64,000 bases of DNA from Aulostomus chinensis (taxonomy: Eukaryota; Chordata; Actinopteri; Syngnathiformes; Aulostomidae). The notes below the pieces were generated by a model. It was given only the letters and a program-made list of their open reading frames with translations, had not been told where the DNA came from and made no database searches. Position 1 is the first letter of the stretch. Every line of letters begins with the position of its first letter. The DNA is taken from NCBI GenBank assembly GCA_037954235.1, contig JBBMOA010000006.1, positions 26,818,541-26,882,540 on the forward strand. The letters are read 5' to 3'. The position numbers and the translations under genes were made by a program. Below, piece by piece: positions 26,062 to 37,600 of the stretch.

Positions 26062-26680
26062 GACTTGTATCTTAGTGAGGACCTTCACTGGTAGAATGCA
26101 TTCTCTAGCCACTTACCCCCAAACTTAACCATCGTAACAAAATGTCTGACCGTGAACTGAACCATAACCAAATTCCATCCTTGACCCTAAAACCAAACTT
26201 TTGACCTGCACACATGCCACTGAGGCTGTGAGGCCACAACTCTTCACTCTGTTGGTTAAAAACTCATTCACGCCTCACGATGTAGCAAGTACAAGAAAAC
26301 ACACACAATCAGAAAAATGCAACAGAGAATTATGAATGAACATATCTTACTAGAAATTCTTTCATCCTGTACAGTTTGGCAACAGGTGATTCCTCAGCAC
26401 AACCCAGAGCACCACGAGACCTGTCCAGGTGTGGAAACCCCTCAAGCACCTGTAGAGAGGAAGAAACAAACCCTCAGAGTGACAACAAGCACAAGTGCAG
26501 CAGTAAATGCACACAGTAATGGTGGAGAGCCATGAGAGCGCTCACGCTGCCCAGCGTGTCTGAGAGCCTGTCCAGGGACCTCTTCCCTCCAGGGCTCAGA
26601 CCGTATGACCAGTGCTGACTGCAGCCTCGTTGCACCCACATCCCCAGAAGCACCAGCAGCAGCACTGCCCAGGTTTTCAT
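25536..26680 (-). CDS. gnrh1: Prepro-gonadotropin-releasing hormone 1 (seabream-type GnRH), three coding exons
   Basis: This is the precursor of the hypothalamic decapeptide that drives pituitary gonadotropin release. Coding exons on the minus strand are 26680-26546, 26449-26351 and 25577-25536; all junctions are phase 0 and GT-AG. The 91-residue product has a signal peptide of about 21 residues, then QHWSYGLSPG followed by GKR. The Gly is the amide donor, KR the cleavage site and Gln1 becomes pyroglutamate. GnRH-associated peptide follows (residues 35-91), with exon 3 containing GFPHLD, LGC and LYRMKEFL, and exon 4 ending INKK plus stop. The layout of signal/decapeptide, GAP core and short GAP tail is that of vertebrate GNRH1. 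Exons 3 and 4 are too short to be obvious as open frames and were placed by splice sites and homology. Ser8 marks the seabream form. The gene lies just downstream of kctd9 on the same strand, as I recall for human 8p21. Confidence 0.96.
26016..26058 (+). repeat. (CA)n microsatellite inside gnrh1 intron
   Basis: About 21 CA units within the intron between coding exons 2 and 3 of gnrh1 (26350-25578). Confidence 0.95.
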
Positions 26681-26777
26681 GGCTGTTCTGAGGTGGGGGG
26701 CAAAGTTTTAGATTAACAGGTCAATTATTCTCTCTCATTGAAATACAAATTGATAAATTCCCAAATCAAAGTTGTAC

Positions 26778-26822
26778 CTTGTGAGCGGGAGGCTTCTCCA
26801 AGTCGTTCTTGTCCTCACTGAA
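26778..26822 (-). other. gnrh1: gnrh1 untranslated exon 1
   Basis: A donor (ACAAG|GTACAA, minus strand) ends this exon at 26778. The next acceptor (CCCCACCTCAG) opens exon 2 at 26687, seven bases before the ATG, leaving a 90-base intron. The 5' end is set roughly 25-30 bases after the TATA box and is approximate. Confidence 0.65.
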
Positions 26823-26846
26823 GCTGCTGCAGACTATCTTCTGAGG

Positions 26847-26878
26847 CTTTTATGCTGCTTCCTAAAGATTAAAGATTA
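26847..26878 (-). promoter_or_regulatory. gnrh1: gnrh1 core promoter: TATA box and tandem TAATCTTT
   Basis: On the minus strand ATAAAAG (26847-26853) lies at TATA distance from the inferred start of exon 1. Eleven bases upstream, TAATCTTT occurs twice in a row (26864-26878, sharing one base). TAATC cores are typical of paired/bicoid-class homeodomain sites (Otx, Pitx), and Otx and POU factors are known regulators of vertebrate GnRH1 promoters. Binding here is inferred. Confidence 0.55.
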
Positions 26879-27055
26879 ACACCTCACTGCAGGAGGCCTC
26901 AAAGTGGGATCAAGCAACATTTACTGGTAACCCGCAGAGCTATGGGGGGGGGGGGGGGGGGGGCATGTGTGACATTTGTTCTGAAACAAACAGCATCTTT
27001 GATGAGTCAACAGGGAATTAATGGAGAAAAAGACAAGTCTCTCTTCTTCATAGCA

Positions 27056-27062
27056 GTTTATT
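27056..27062 (-). terminator. kctd9: Possible distal poly(A) signal for kctd9
   Basis: The minus strand reads ATAAATAAAC here, between the kctd9 stop and the gnrh1 promoter. I saw no clear canonical hexamer nearer the stop. If used, the 3' UTR would be about 1.7 kb and include the TA/CA array at 27.6-27.9 kb. Confidence 0.25.
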
Positions 27063-27563
27063 TATAACAGTCATTAATGGAAATATATTTCCATGGTCAA
27101 GTGCAATAATCATAGACAGGGAGAACTACATCGCTCCCGCTCTCAAACTAAATATTGCATTCAGAGAGATGTATTAAAATAAATAGCCATAAGCACTTCC
27201 ATTGATTTTCACGGTCATAGTGACACACACAACACGTTAGCCTTCATCGTCATCGTCATTCATCCCCTCAGGCTGGGTACCGACTATTAAACTGAGTGAA
27301 TAGTATTGCATCAGAGCAGCTTTGAGCCACGGCTAAAACGAGTACAGACCTTCACACATGCAAACAGACGCCGTCCAGTAAGAACGGAAGTGAGATTCTC
27401 CACATCAACAGCTGACAACATCTGTCTAATCTATTAACAAACTTCTTTTTTTTTTTTTTGGAAGCACTGGATTTGATTTACATGATTACAAGACTTTTGG
27501 TGAAAAGATACAATAACAAATCTGACGTATACATGTGCAAATAAGTTCAAAGCATGAATAAGT

Positions 27564-27564
<1 letters not shown>

Positions 27565-27609
<45 letters not shown>

Positions 27610-27646
27610 CACACACACATACATACATACATATATATACACACAC

Positions 27647-27677
<31 letters not shown>

Positions 27678-27872
27678 CATATATATACACATACATACAT
27701 ATACATACATACATATATACATACATATACATATATACATATACATATATACACATATATATACATATATACATACATATATATACATATATATACACAC
27801 ATATATATATACATATATATACACATATATATACACATATACATATATACATATACACATATATATATATAC

Positions 27873-27903
<31 letters not shown>

Positions 27904-27930
27904 CATATATATACACACTGTATATATACA
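27565..27930. repeat. Compound (TA)n/(CATA)n/(CA)n array, about 365 bases
   Basis: Irregular interleaved TATA, CATA and CACA units fill the whole interval. All three frames on both strands stay open for 140 or more codons because the units lack stop codons. Confidence 0.95.
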
Positions 27931-28791
27931 CGGAGCACGTTTCCAGGCAAACCCACGACATGTGAACATGATAAAAACACACTGAGTGGAGTTATATTCT
28001 CTCAATGAGGTTTGAAAAAGAAGGAATACATAATAAATATTACAATAAGCAATATTGCATGCAAATTGATCACTCACACGCCGGATTAAACACGAAACAA
28101 AAGAGGTAGATTCACAGAGCCCAAACAAACGAAAAAGCTTTTTTCTCTTTCTTTTTTTTCATACGATGAAAGAGTTCTTTAGTAGGAAAAGAGTAAGCTC
28201 ACAGCTCTAAATTATGTATTGCATACCCAAGCTGTGTTGACATCGTGCCTGCCGCATAGTTTCACAGCACTGGGACATGGTGCTATTGTATGGCTTTGGC
28301 TTGCATTGCTTCCTTTGTAGTATCCAGCAAAAATAAGTGACATAGTTGAAGAGAAGTGTATGCTTAGTGACACCTTCAGTTTCTGCAACAGCAGCCGTCA
28401 GTAAAGCACTCAGCTTTACTGCAAACTCTACTTCTGTTTGTCTGTTTTTTTTTTTTTTTACTCCCATGAACATCAAGTAACATGAATATAAATTATGTAA
28501 AACATTACATGAGTATACCTGCATCCAGACACATCTACAAACACTAAAAACATATTTTGGTGGTATATGCAGCTGAACAATAGACACTGAGAAATATCCT
28601 ACCATTGACACTTACAGACAACCCTGGATCAGTTCTAGTGCAAGATAATTAAAGCTAACATAGGAGGAAGTCCAGGGGTGTGCATAAGGTACCTGTGTGG
28701 TCAACAGGTCAGGAGAGATTGCTAGTAGTTTGGGGGGGGGGGGGGGGGGAGTATATGGTAGGAGAGTGGACTTGTAGGTGTGCGTGCAGAG

Positions 28792-30408
28792 TTATCTGAC
28801 ACTCTGGGACATGTGCAACGGCGTCAGCATCTCTTCAAAAATGGCTCCTTTCACGTTGGACCCTCGCAGGTTGGCTTCTTGGAGGTCACAGCCAGACAGG
28901 TCGCAGTTCTGGAGGGAGGAGGCACAGACAGACACACGGTACATGAGGAGGACGAGCAACCTCTCAGCATAGCTGGCTGGAACACGCCAGTGAGTCTCAT
29001 AGCTCAGGCCTCAGGCCTTTTCTGTGTTTCAGTCAGCCGTTTTTTTAATTCATTCATTCATTAACGTAATTGTAGCCCCTGGCAGTCATTTTGACCAAAA
29101 CACAGAGAAAATGGAGTTGTGCTTGAAATCTATTAGAATTAACTTTTAACTTCAAATTAATGAAGTGGTTGGTTTCACACTGATCTGGTGTCAGTGGAAA
29201 GCTTCTAGGGAATCTGTTGTCTTACCACTGTTGACAAGAGCCAGCTGACGGGGGAATACGGGATCTATATTTTAGATTTTATCAACAATATGCTCAAGAC
29301 CTCCTTGACATATGAAGCTCTGTCTGTGTGTAATCTTCCATTCGTTTTTTTCCTCTGACCAACCAACACATTCAATTCAAAATAATCTTCTGAGAAACAA
29401 AGAGCCAATCATTTTTATATTAGAGAACCTGCAACTTCTAAGTGTTTCAACAGTATTTTTTGAATTAATACGAAATTATTGTAGATTTATTTTGTTAATT
29501 GATTTAATAAATGTGATTGCAGCAAACCCAAGACGTTCATTTGAGTCAACGTATTTGGTTAAATGAGCATTTTTAGATTTGATCCCTTCCGCTGGCCTTA
29601 AATTACCTCCAGATCTGTCCCGGCTAAAGTGGCGCCCCGCAGGTTACAGTTCTTCAGCTTAGCGTTCTTCAGAGTGGCCACACGCAGGTTGATGCCAGTC
29701 ATTTGGCTTCCCTCCATGTCGACCCCTTTCAGGTTGGCACCTAATTTTAAATCATTTGTTTGAAACAGGACTTGCACACGTGAGCGTGAAAGTGCTTTAG
29801 ACTGCAAGTGGTGATGGACTGATTACCTTCCAGGTTGGCCTTCAGCCCAGAAGGATCTTCAAAATTGCACCCTTTCAGCGACGCTCCCTCAGCATTGGAG
29901 CAGAGCATCTTCACACCTTGTAAATTAGCACCCTTCGGGAGACCAAACACAACAGGACTTCCAGGTTTTAAATGGAAATTTATGCTCAGTCTGCCTTCTA
30001 GACAGAGGGAATTGTAGATGTGAAGAGTGAGCTAAAGAACAGAGCAGCAGGAGGTGTGAAGTCATCAAACAGCACCAGACGGTTGTTCAGCAGCAGCAAG
30101 GTCCACAGGTGAAAAATGAGTTGTGTTCTGCACCAACTGTAGTTCACACCCACATGAATCAACAAGTGCTTGGAGGAAAACAGATGTCAGACTTACATCC
30201 AGGTTGGCTCCAGACAGATCAGCCCGCTCCAGGTTGGAACAGCACAGGTTAGCGTGCGTCAGATTGCAGCGGCTCAGATTAGCCATCTTGAAATTGATAT
30301 AACGCAAATCAAGGCGGGACAGATCCGCCCCGCTGAAATTAAGACCCTAAAAAAATAAGAACCACACATTCAAATTTATTACATATATACACACATAAAA
30401 AAAATAAA

Positions 30409-30473
<65 letters not shown>

Positions 30474-32963
30474 TACTGTATATATGAAAATCTGAATTCT
30501 GACAGCTGAGGTTAGATTTGAACTTCAGATAAACATCTGTGGACATTATTTTCAGTGAAAGGAGACTGTGGAATAAAAATTACTTATTTTGAGCGTTTCA
30601 GGGAATTGTGTTCTCAGCATGAACAACATTTATTCTGTTCAACGTTCAAACGCACCTGACTATTATTAGATTACGACTGGAGAAGTAGTGAACTGAACCT
30701 TTGGTTGATTTCATGAAGCGGTGTGTTGTCATACCTGGCAGCGGAGCTCTGACTTGGTGGGTGTTGCCAGGAGAAAACGAACAAACTCCTTACGGGAAAT
30801 GGGAGAGTGGTCCTCAGGTGGCTGTGAGTTCTACAGTGACACAAAGCATGTGTCATGTCATGTCGGTACACACAGAAGGAAGCAGCACAATTTTTAAGTC
30901 CCCTTCCAGTCAAAAAGGTCTTTGCGTTCTTGCTCCCACAGCTGAATGTCTGAGCTTCACAGTGTAGATTGATGGATGAGCAGACAAACAATGGACAGCT
31001 GTCGTGAAAACTGTAAAAATCTGATTTTAAGAGGCGGCCCCATGAGAATGATTTGTGCCATCGCAAACATTTTTGCTAGAAAATGTAACATTCAGAAGTA
31101 TAATGTGGAAGCCTGTAGGTGTAGATGATCTAACCAACCTTGATTGCCGCCTCCAACTGTTCAGCAAGTTGCTCGACTCCAAAGAAGCGAGCCTCCTCCA
31201 GGACACCTGAACAACACTTGTGCTCATTAGTGAACAATTCTGGGGATTATAATCCGTGATTCGGACATATTTTCTCAGACTGGTGAAAAACCTCACCTCG
31301 TACGTTAATGCCTTCATTGATAATAAGCTGACCATGTCTCAGGTAGTTGAGAATAGGCTCAAAGTACTCTGGGCTGCGGTCAATAAGGTACGCCCCATGT
31401 CTGTCCTGCTTGTTCCCCCACACATCTGGTTCCAACACAGATTCACAAAATCAGTCTCAAATGACGACTTACAAGAATCCCTGAAATGTGATGGTTCTTT
31501 GTTATGGAGTTAGAATTTACCTTTCTCTCGAAACATGTGAGCAAGCATACTCTCTGGCTCTTTGCTGACCAATGTGCTTCTACACAAGAACATCAAGAAA
31601 TCAATGTTTAAGGAATGTACCAATGGCAGAGAACTCAAATGGACTGTCTTCTGGGAATCAGGGGTATTTTTTTTTCCTTTTGTCTGTTGCAATCAATCTG
31701 CTACAAGAGCATGTTGATACACATTATTAATCTTTGGAGAAACATTTTCTCAGAAACAATTGTTCATCAATGGAAAATACCCATATTTCTAAGGCAAAAT
31801 TAACTCAGACTGTGTATTTTGACAATAAACATGAAGGTGTATTAAAAGGAAAATTAATATTACACAAGAGATTTTATGACACCCAACATCATATACTCTT
31901 CATGTTCAGATTTTTATGATTTTTCTTAAAATGTTCCAGTTTTGTTTTTCAAAATTGAATGTAATTTAAGTTGGCAACAAAGTAAATCAATGTTAACCAA
32001 AGTAGATTTCTGTCAGTCAAAATGAAACTGCAAATTGTATATTCTGATATTCAGGTATTGGTGCCAAAAAAATGACGTCTCCCAACAATGTTGGTTTATT
32101 TTCCAGGCTTTGTTATTATCCAGTTCAGTGACTTTTCAATGAATTTCATCACCATGTGACTCCAAAAGAGCCACACATACCTGGTGGTAGTGAAGAGGCG
32201 ACCACCAATATTGAGGGTCAACCAATCGGTGTGAGCTCCAAGCTGATCAGTTGCGAGCTTGACTTCATTCTGAGGGTCTGAGACATAAAACAGAAGACCT
32301 TTTGAGTGAGTCCTGACCTATGACCCCCCCATGGTCAGTGACCAGGGCTCCAGCAACAGACATGACAGGACTCACCGATGAATGGATCTCCCTCTGAGAC
32401 ATACAGCACGTCATCATCCCTGTTAGGAGCGCAGGTTAGACCAAACAATGATGGGACAGGTTCATTATGAGCTTAGCTGCACCTTAACCTTCCGGTGTCT
32501 TACCTTATAAGGGCAATGTCATCTATGAGACCTCCCTTTCCATTGTACAAAGAGAAGGCTTTGATTCCTAACTTATTGCTTGCTACGGATAGTAAGTCGG
32601 ACAAGGTCCCGTATACTGCTACAACCTAAAAAAAAAAAAAAAAAAAAGACAAAAAAGAACATCAGATGCTTCTGAGGGACTGTAGCCTCGCGAGACACGT
32701 GACGAAAATGGGTCATCTAGTGTGAAGCATTATTATTGAGTCGCATTAAGAGTAGTCACCAGTGTGAGGTACGTTTAATTTGTATGTGAGAGAGCTAACC
32801 TTTACGAATGACTTTAGCTCTAGCTTAACTGACTTTAGCAACAATTACAGACGTTCAGTAAAAGGCCAGTCATACTGCGGGCCCTCGGCCAGCAACCCAC
32901 CCAGTTATTACCCACCTTGCCATTTTTAGATGTCCCGTTAACAAATAACGTGACTCTTCTCAT
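28792..32963 (-). CDS. kctd9: BTB/POZ domain protein KCTD9, 12 coding exons, complete
   Basis: Minus-strand exons: 32963-32916, 32625-32504, 32419-32376, 32277-32181, 31579-31521, 31425-31297, 31206-31139, 30830-30735, 30346-30197, 29932-29827, 29740-29607, 28908-28792. All phases agree and total 389 codons plus stop, the length I recall for human KCTD9. Residues 1-82 form the KHA-like N-terminal domain (start MRRVTLFVNG). About 88-188 is the BTB/T1 domain (DWLTLNIGG, RSPEYFEPILNYLRHGQ, GVLEEARFFG). About 222-375 is a run of pentapeptide repeats, A(N/D)L-type units, that fold as a right-handed beta-helix. The protein ends LHMSQSVR. KCTD9 proteins assemble through the BTB domain and are proposed as cullin-3 adaptors; substrates are not readable here. 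The gene is divergent from ankrd39 with 628 bases between start codons. Teleosts may have two kctd9 copies; which one this is cannot be told. Confidence 0.97.
30413..30472. repeat. (TA)n(CA)n microsatellite in kctd9 intron 8
   Basis: About 21 TA units followed by about 8 CA units, between the exons at 30735-30830 and 30197-30346. Confidence 0.9.
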
Positions 32964-33591
32964 TCTTTGGGCTCTTTGGTTTAAAGTACTTTGTTGTAAT
33001 TTCAACAACGACGTAGCATCTGCCAGCTAACACTCAATGAGTCCAGCTGGCTACCTCGAAGCGTCTGACAACAACACGAGACAAAAGGTACATTTAGGAA
33101 CAATCGGAAAGAACAGAATTTATGGCGTTGTTAAAATACACGCGTAAAAAAAAGCGGGGATATTTGACTTTTATTCTCATTTAATAAAGATTTTGTGATT
33201 ATTTTAAAAAAGGATCAAAACCTAGAATGCGATGAGACGTTTTCTACACGTGTCTACTACGGCGCGTCAAACATGTCAGACAGTCCCTGAAGGCTCCTTC
33301 TGGCTGCAGACTTGTAATTGGTCAAGGCGTACTGACGTAGTTCTACGTCTCGGAAAGATGTGACTGGTTCGCACTACTGCTAGCCACATTGAAGCCTGTT
33401 TAGTTCAGCTAAAATGTGTCTGCGTGGGTTTATACGAACACGTTTCCGATTAGTACAGTATTATTGACCTGTTAACATTATTTCTGGGCTGGTGTGTTCT
33501 CTGTCGAGTCTCACGTAAGACTTAGTAACGAGTCCAGCCTTTGGTCTAACTCTCTTGGACTAGTTTTACCTTGTTTATGCCAATAAACACA
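32964..33591. promoter_or_regulatory. Shared divergent promoter of kctd9 and ankrd39
   Basis: The two start codons face away from each other with 628 bases between them. The interval contains a CCAAT box on the minus strand (33317-33321) and a perfect 16-base inverted repeat with CRE-like half-sites, GACGTAG-TT-CTACGTC (33334-33349). No obvious TATA box is seen for either gene, as is usual for housekeeping-type bidirectional promoters. Transcription starts are not defined. Confidence 0.5.
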
Positions 33592-34560
33592 ATGACGTCT
33601 GGTGGAGGACATTGTACGTGCTGCTCCCACCCTGCCTCCTCTCCTGCTGTTTACCAGACGCTGAATGAGATGGATTTTGAACGAGGTACGTGCGCCTCAT
33701 GCGTACAACAAAGTACCACAAGGGTTACAATTTACACACATTCCACACATTAATACACATTCAAACAGTTCCACTTTCCGTGTAAGCTGCTTTTAGCAAA
33801 TATTGGCATTATTGAGTTAAGTCAGTTGTCCGTGAAGTGTTCTGTGATTTTATGTGCAGGTATCTGGTCTGCTGCCATGGATGGGGACTTGGAGAGGGTG
33901 AAGTATTTGATTCAGAAAGGCACCCATCCTAATCTGAGAGACTCATCTGGATACACAGCTCTGGTGAGTTTGCAGGGGACATGTTGTTGTAAATGCTCTT
34001 CTCCTGGATCTACACTTCTGATTCATTTCTGTGTGTGTTTTATCTCAGCACTATGCCAGTCGCAGTGGTCATCTTGCTGTGTGTGAGTGTCTTCTAGAGA
34101 AAGGTGCTTGTGCATCTCCGCAAACACCAGGTGGTGCAACACCTCTCCATCGGTCAGCTTACTGTGGTCATGCAGATGTGGTCGGACTCCTGCTGCACCA
34201 CAGAGCCGATCCGATGCTTTGTGACGATGACGGTGCATCTCCTTTACACAAGGTAGACCTGCCATACCCATTCTATGCATGCAGCACTGCTGGCAATACC
34301 ACAGTAACACCAGTCCCGAGTTCATTTATTATTAGGGCCTGAGCCTGAAGGTACTTCAGGCGAAGACCCTATTATTTATTCTTATAATTATTATTATTAT
34401 TGTTGTTGAGCAGGCTGCAGAACAAGGTCATGAAGAGGTATGCCAGATGCTTCTCGAGCATTGTCCAGCACTCTGCAGCCAGGAGAACAAGAAGCTGCAG
34501 CTGCCCTACCAGCTGGCCCCTCAGGGACACTTGCAGCAGCTCTTAAAACCGCCTTGGTGA
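33592..34560 (+). CDS. ankrd39: Ankyrin repeat domain protein 39, four exons, complete
   Basis: Exons are 33592-33685, 33860-33963, 34049-34252 and 34414-34560; phases agree and give 182 residues (I recall 183 for human ANKRD39). The N-terminus has a small Cys/His-rich stretch (GHCTCCSHP) followed by QTLNEMDFERGIWSAA, the family signature. About four ankyrin repeats follow: exon 2 (GDLERVKYLIQKG), exon 3 (HYASRSGHLAVCECLLEKG and LHRSAYCGHADVVGLLLHH) and exon 4 (AAEQGHEEVCQMLLEH). Ankyrin repeats bind proteins; the function of ANKRD39 is poorly known. An in-frame ATG seven codons upstream (33571) is possible, but it has T at -3 and sits in weak context, while 33592 has A at -3. All four exons are short. 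Intron 3 carries a hairpin repeat. Confidence 0.95.
34331..34405. repeat. Hairpin repeat (MITE-like) in ankrd39 intron 3
   Basis: The stretch begins ATTAGGGCCTGAGCC and contains a perfect stem GCCTGAAG-gta-CTTCAGGC (34343-34361). It is followed by GACCCTATTATT and an ATT-rich tail. It resembles the short GGGCC(T)GAGC...ACCCTATT repeat common in teleost genomes. It fills nearly half of a 161-base intron and ends next to the acceptor. Confidence 0.5.
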
Positions 34561-34600
34561 TAACAGATACGTCTTAGATCTTGTCCTTGAGGTCAGATGA

Positions 34601-34606
34601 ATTAAA
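34601..34606 (+). terminator. ankrd39: Candidate poly(A) signal of ankrd39
   Basis: ATTAAA, the commonest variant hexamer, lies 40 bases after the stop. Canonical AATAAA occurs later at 35359-35364 and 35645-35650, so a longer 3' UTR is also possible. Confidence 0.35.
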
Positions 34607-37600
34607 CAGACTGTATCAAGTGGACTACATTCATCTTGACCCTGACCTCACTGTATTTGGCAGCCACGCAGTACCACTCAATGGACGAAGTGAACACCAC
34701 ATCTCCGTAGCTATAAACATGAACCTGTTTTAGTTTTGGTGTCATAATCTTGCCTCCTGTGTCACAGATCCCTCCCCCCAAATAACACCAGGGTCCTGCC
34801 TTTGTTTCTGCTGCCCTCATATCAGCTGCTGAAAGAATGAATTCCATTCATGAAGTCAGTCATGGCAGCAATTTTCCTTTCCTAAATGACCATGACAAGA
34901 AAATCCGCCTTTTTTTGAAGAGCAAGTAACAGGTCTGGCTGTTGATTAATGATCATTAAACAGACCGATGTGATTGATTTCTCCAGTTGATGTGTCAATC
35001 CCTGGATCTATATGTTCGTCAAACCTTGTTGGTATTGTGCGATGAACTGAATGCTTACAGTTGTGACTGTTTCACATGTAAAAGTCTCAGGTCAAAGCAA
35101 AAGTGTGGAAATTCATGAAGCAGCAGACTAATAGGAACAGTAGTTCAGCTGAAGATTAAAGTCCTGACCAAGTGTTAATGTTTGTGAACAATCTGAATGC
35201 AGAACATGAACAATATTCAGCTGAAACCAAAAAAGTGATTGATTTATAAGCAGTGACATAGCCCCTAATTCCAATATGAACATATGACAAAATGATTATT
35301 ATGTCTGATAATTAGCAAGAGTTTGAAAAATTAAGACCTAGAAAAAATGATATTTCAGAATAAAAGAAAACCCTCAGAAATTAAACGATTCCTCACTTTG
35401 TTAAGGACAAGCTGGAAGACCCTGAAGGAGAACCTGTGCCCTGAAACTCTCCACCATAGGGAAGAGATCAAGGAGAAATTGCTTACAATGTTCTTTTCAA
35501 AGTTATCAAACGCTGTAGACTTGAGAGACTTGAGAAAAAAGTGCATTTTGGACATCGGGTTTTCTTTAAATAAGATTATTGCATGTAAGTAAGTTGAATG
35601 CAGAACATGAACTAAGCCAGTGTTAAGCTGAAACACCAAAGAGTAATAAAATCAGGACAAACGCTCTGGGATGATTTGGGAGTGTGGCAATTTTGAAATC
35701 TTGGCAGTGTTAGGTACACCATGTAGAAAGCAGGGGGCGCCACCGGCTAACAATCAGCAATTTTCCCCCTGTTGACCATGTGAGTGAGCTGGCAGCGTTC
35801 GAAGAGTTGACCTCATTCATCTTCCAGCTCACACTTGGAACTCTAAGCACGGTAGCCGTTAAAAAGGGAAAATCAGTGTAGTTTTTGCAGCTTATAGCAT
35901 TCATACGCCCCTGAAGTGGGTGGGTCATGAAGGATCTGCTAAATACAGAAACACTTTCCACTGGTGTGTCATCAATCTGATGTTAATTAGTCATTTTCAC
36001 ACATCTGCACTGTCAGACTTTTGAAACACTCCACTTGGTGTTTCCATTGGGCCAAAACCTACATACTGTTTTACTAGACCTGTTAATTCTCTGCTCTATT
36101 AGTTTTGAACTACAATAGAAAATGTTTCAGCCCTAATCCTGCAAATGTGTTTTTGTCTAAACCCAACAATTACCTATCGAAACACTCCTGAATTATATAT
36201 GTGGTGTTTGGGAAGTCTATTTATGGAATTTGGAACTGTCGTGAGGATTTGGTTTAGTTAATTACTTTCTAATCACATGAAAGAGTATTCATTTTAAAGA
36301 CAATATTCTCTTACAAAATGTATTTTTCTCCAAAACATTTTACCAGCATTTGTTAAGACACTTTTCATGGTAGCTTTTTAAACAGAATAAACCTGAAAAT
36401 GGAGGTAAGTATAGTGGCCGAGGGATGAATAAAGGACGTTGGTATTTCCGAAGAGTTGGGAAAACTTGTCTCGCGTACTTACTTATCCCAAGCATGCTGA
36501 ATAAATAACACATGCACATATTAAAGACAGATACCTCTGCATTTTTGTGCTTCTGCACTTTTTCTGCGCAGTCCATACAAACACAAACCTGCACCAGAAA
36601 GCTCTAGCTGCAGCCTGAGGAACTTTCATTGGGTCCGCTGGTGGGTGGTGTTTCCAAACTACCTTCAAACCACATCCAGCGCAATGACTGGAGGGTTGCC
36701 AGGCCACATCTGGAGCTCATTGCAGCTGACGCCACACAGCACAAGGAGATGGGGTGTTTGGGGGGGATTTTAGCTCATAGAACTAAACTGAAAGAGCTGT
36801 TTACCCTCGGTGACAAGTTCCTTGTCACACTCACAGCTGAGGAGCTGTTATCAAGATCACCCAACTTGAATACTGTAGTGACAACAAGGGTCAGAAGATG
36901 TTGGTTGTCTAATTGGCAAGAAAAACAAAGAACATTCTGCAATTTGAATTTGTAACAGGATTTTAACTGGCACCCACTCCCGCCCACAGCACCCGCTGAT
37001 TGATCCCTTGCCAGATTCTATGTAAAATAATCAAAGCTGATGTCTGAGATTTGCTAGCAGCGAGTGCGCTAATGAAAACCCTCTGTGTCACTCGGTAAAA
37101 CTGGAGGAATGTTTAAGGGCCTCATTCTTTTTTAATCATTTTTCATAAGCTGGTTTGAATTTTCAAGCCCCTTTATGTGGAAGCAGAATCTGGCTTTTGT
37201 TGAAAAATAACTTTTTCCATGCTCTTCTTGTTCTTTCAAAACAACTGCACTAACTAGCTCCTTTTCATCAGTGAAAATGCGGTGATGAGGGATATCTAGA
37301 AGGATAAGGTGTGATTTTTATGCCCTGCTTTTGAGAGCTTTCACGTAATGTGAGGACTTAGGGAGGACTCCACAAGATGAGGAATTTGGATTACAACTCT
37401 GTTTAGTGAGATTTATTTGGAAAGCAATGAAACTTCCTGGCCCGGGAAGCCACTTCCACCATAATGAGCCCAAGTTAAACCAGGACTGGATGTTATTTTC
37501 ATCAAAAATAGAAGGTGGTCTGTGTGCCATTCTTGTGTGGAGAAGTGGAACAACTGATCTTGAGAATTTTAAGAAAGATGGTGCGGCAGCAGAGCAGATG

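Larger units (their letters stand above)
26879..28791. other. Region between gnrh1 promoter and kctd9 stop
   Basis: It holds a 20-base G run (26944-26963), a TA/CA array (27565-27930) and an 18-base G run (28732-28749). It should contain the kctd9 3' UTR and distal gnrh1 promoter. No gene was recognised; the long Tyr/Ile or Thr/His frames are products of the array. Confidence 0.55.

Noticed and set aside
27434..28128. Open frames of 148-193 codons on both strands, rich in Tyr, Ile, Val, Thr or His
   Set aside because: They are translations of the TA/CATA/CA array, which lacks stop codons in every frame; there is no domain and no splice context.
36629..36955. 108-codon plus-strand frame
   Set aside because: No motif was recognised, an opposite-strand frame overlaps it, and no splice or promoter context was seen.
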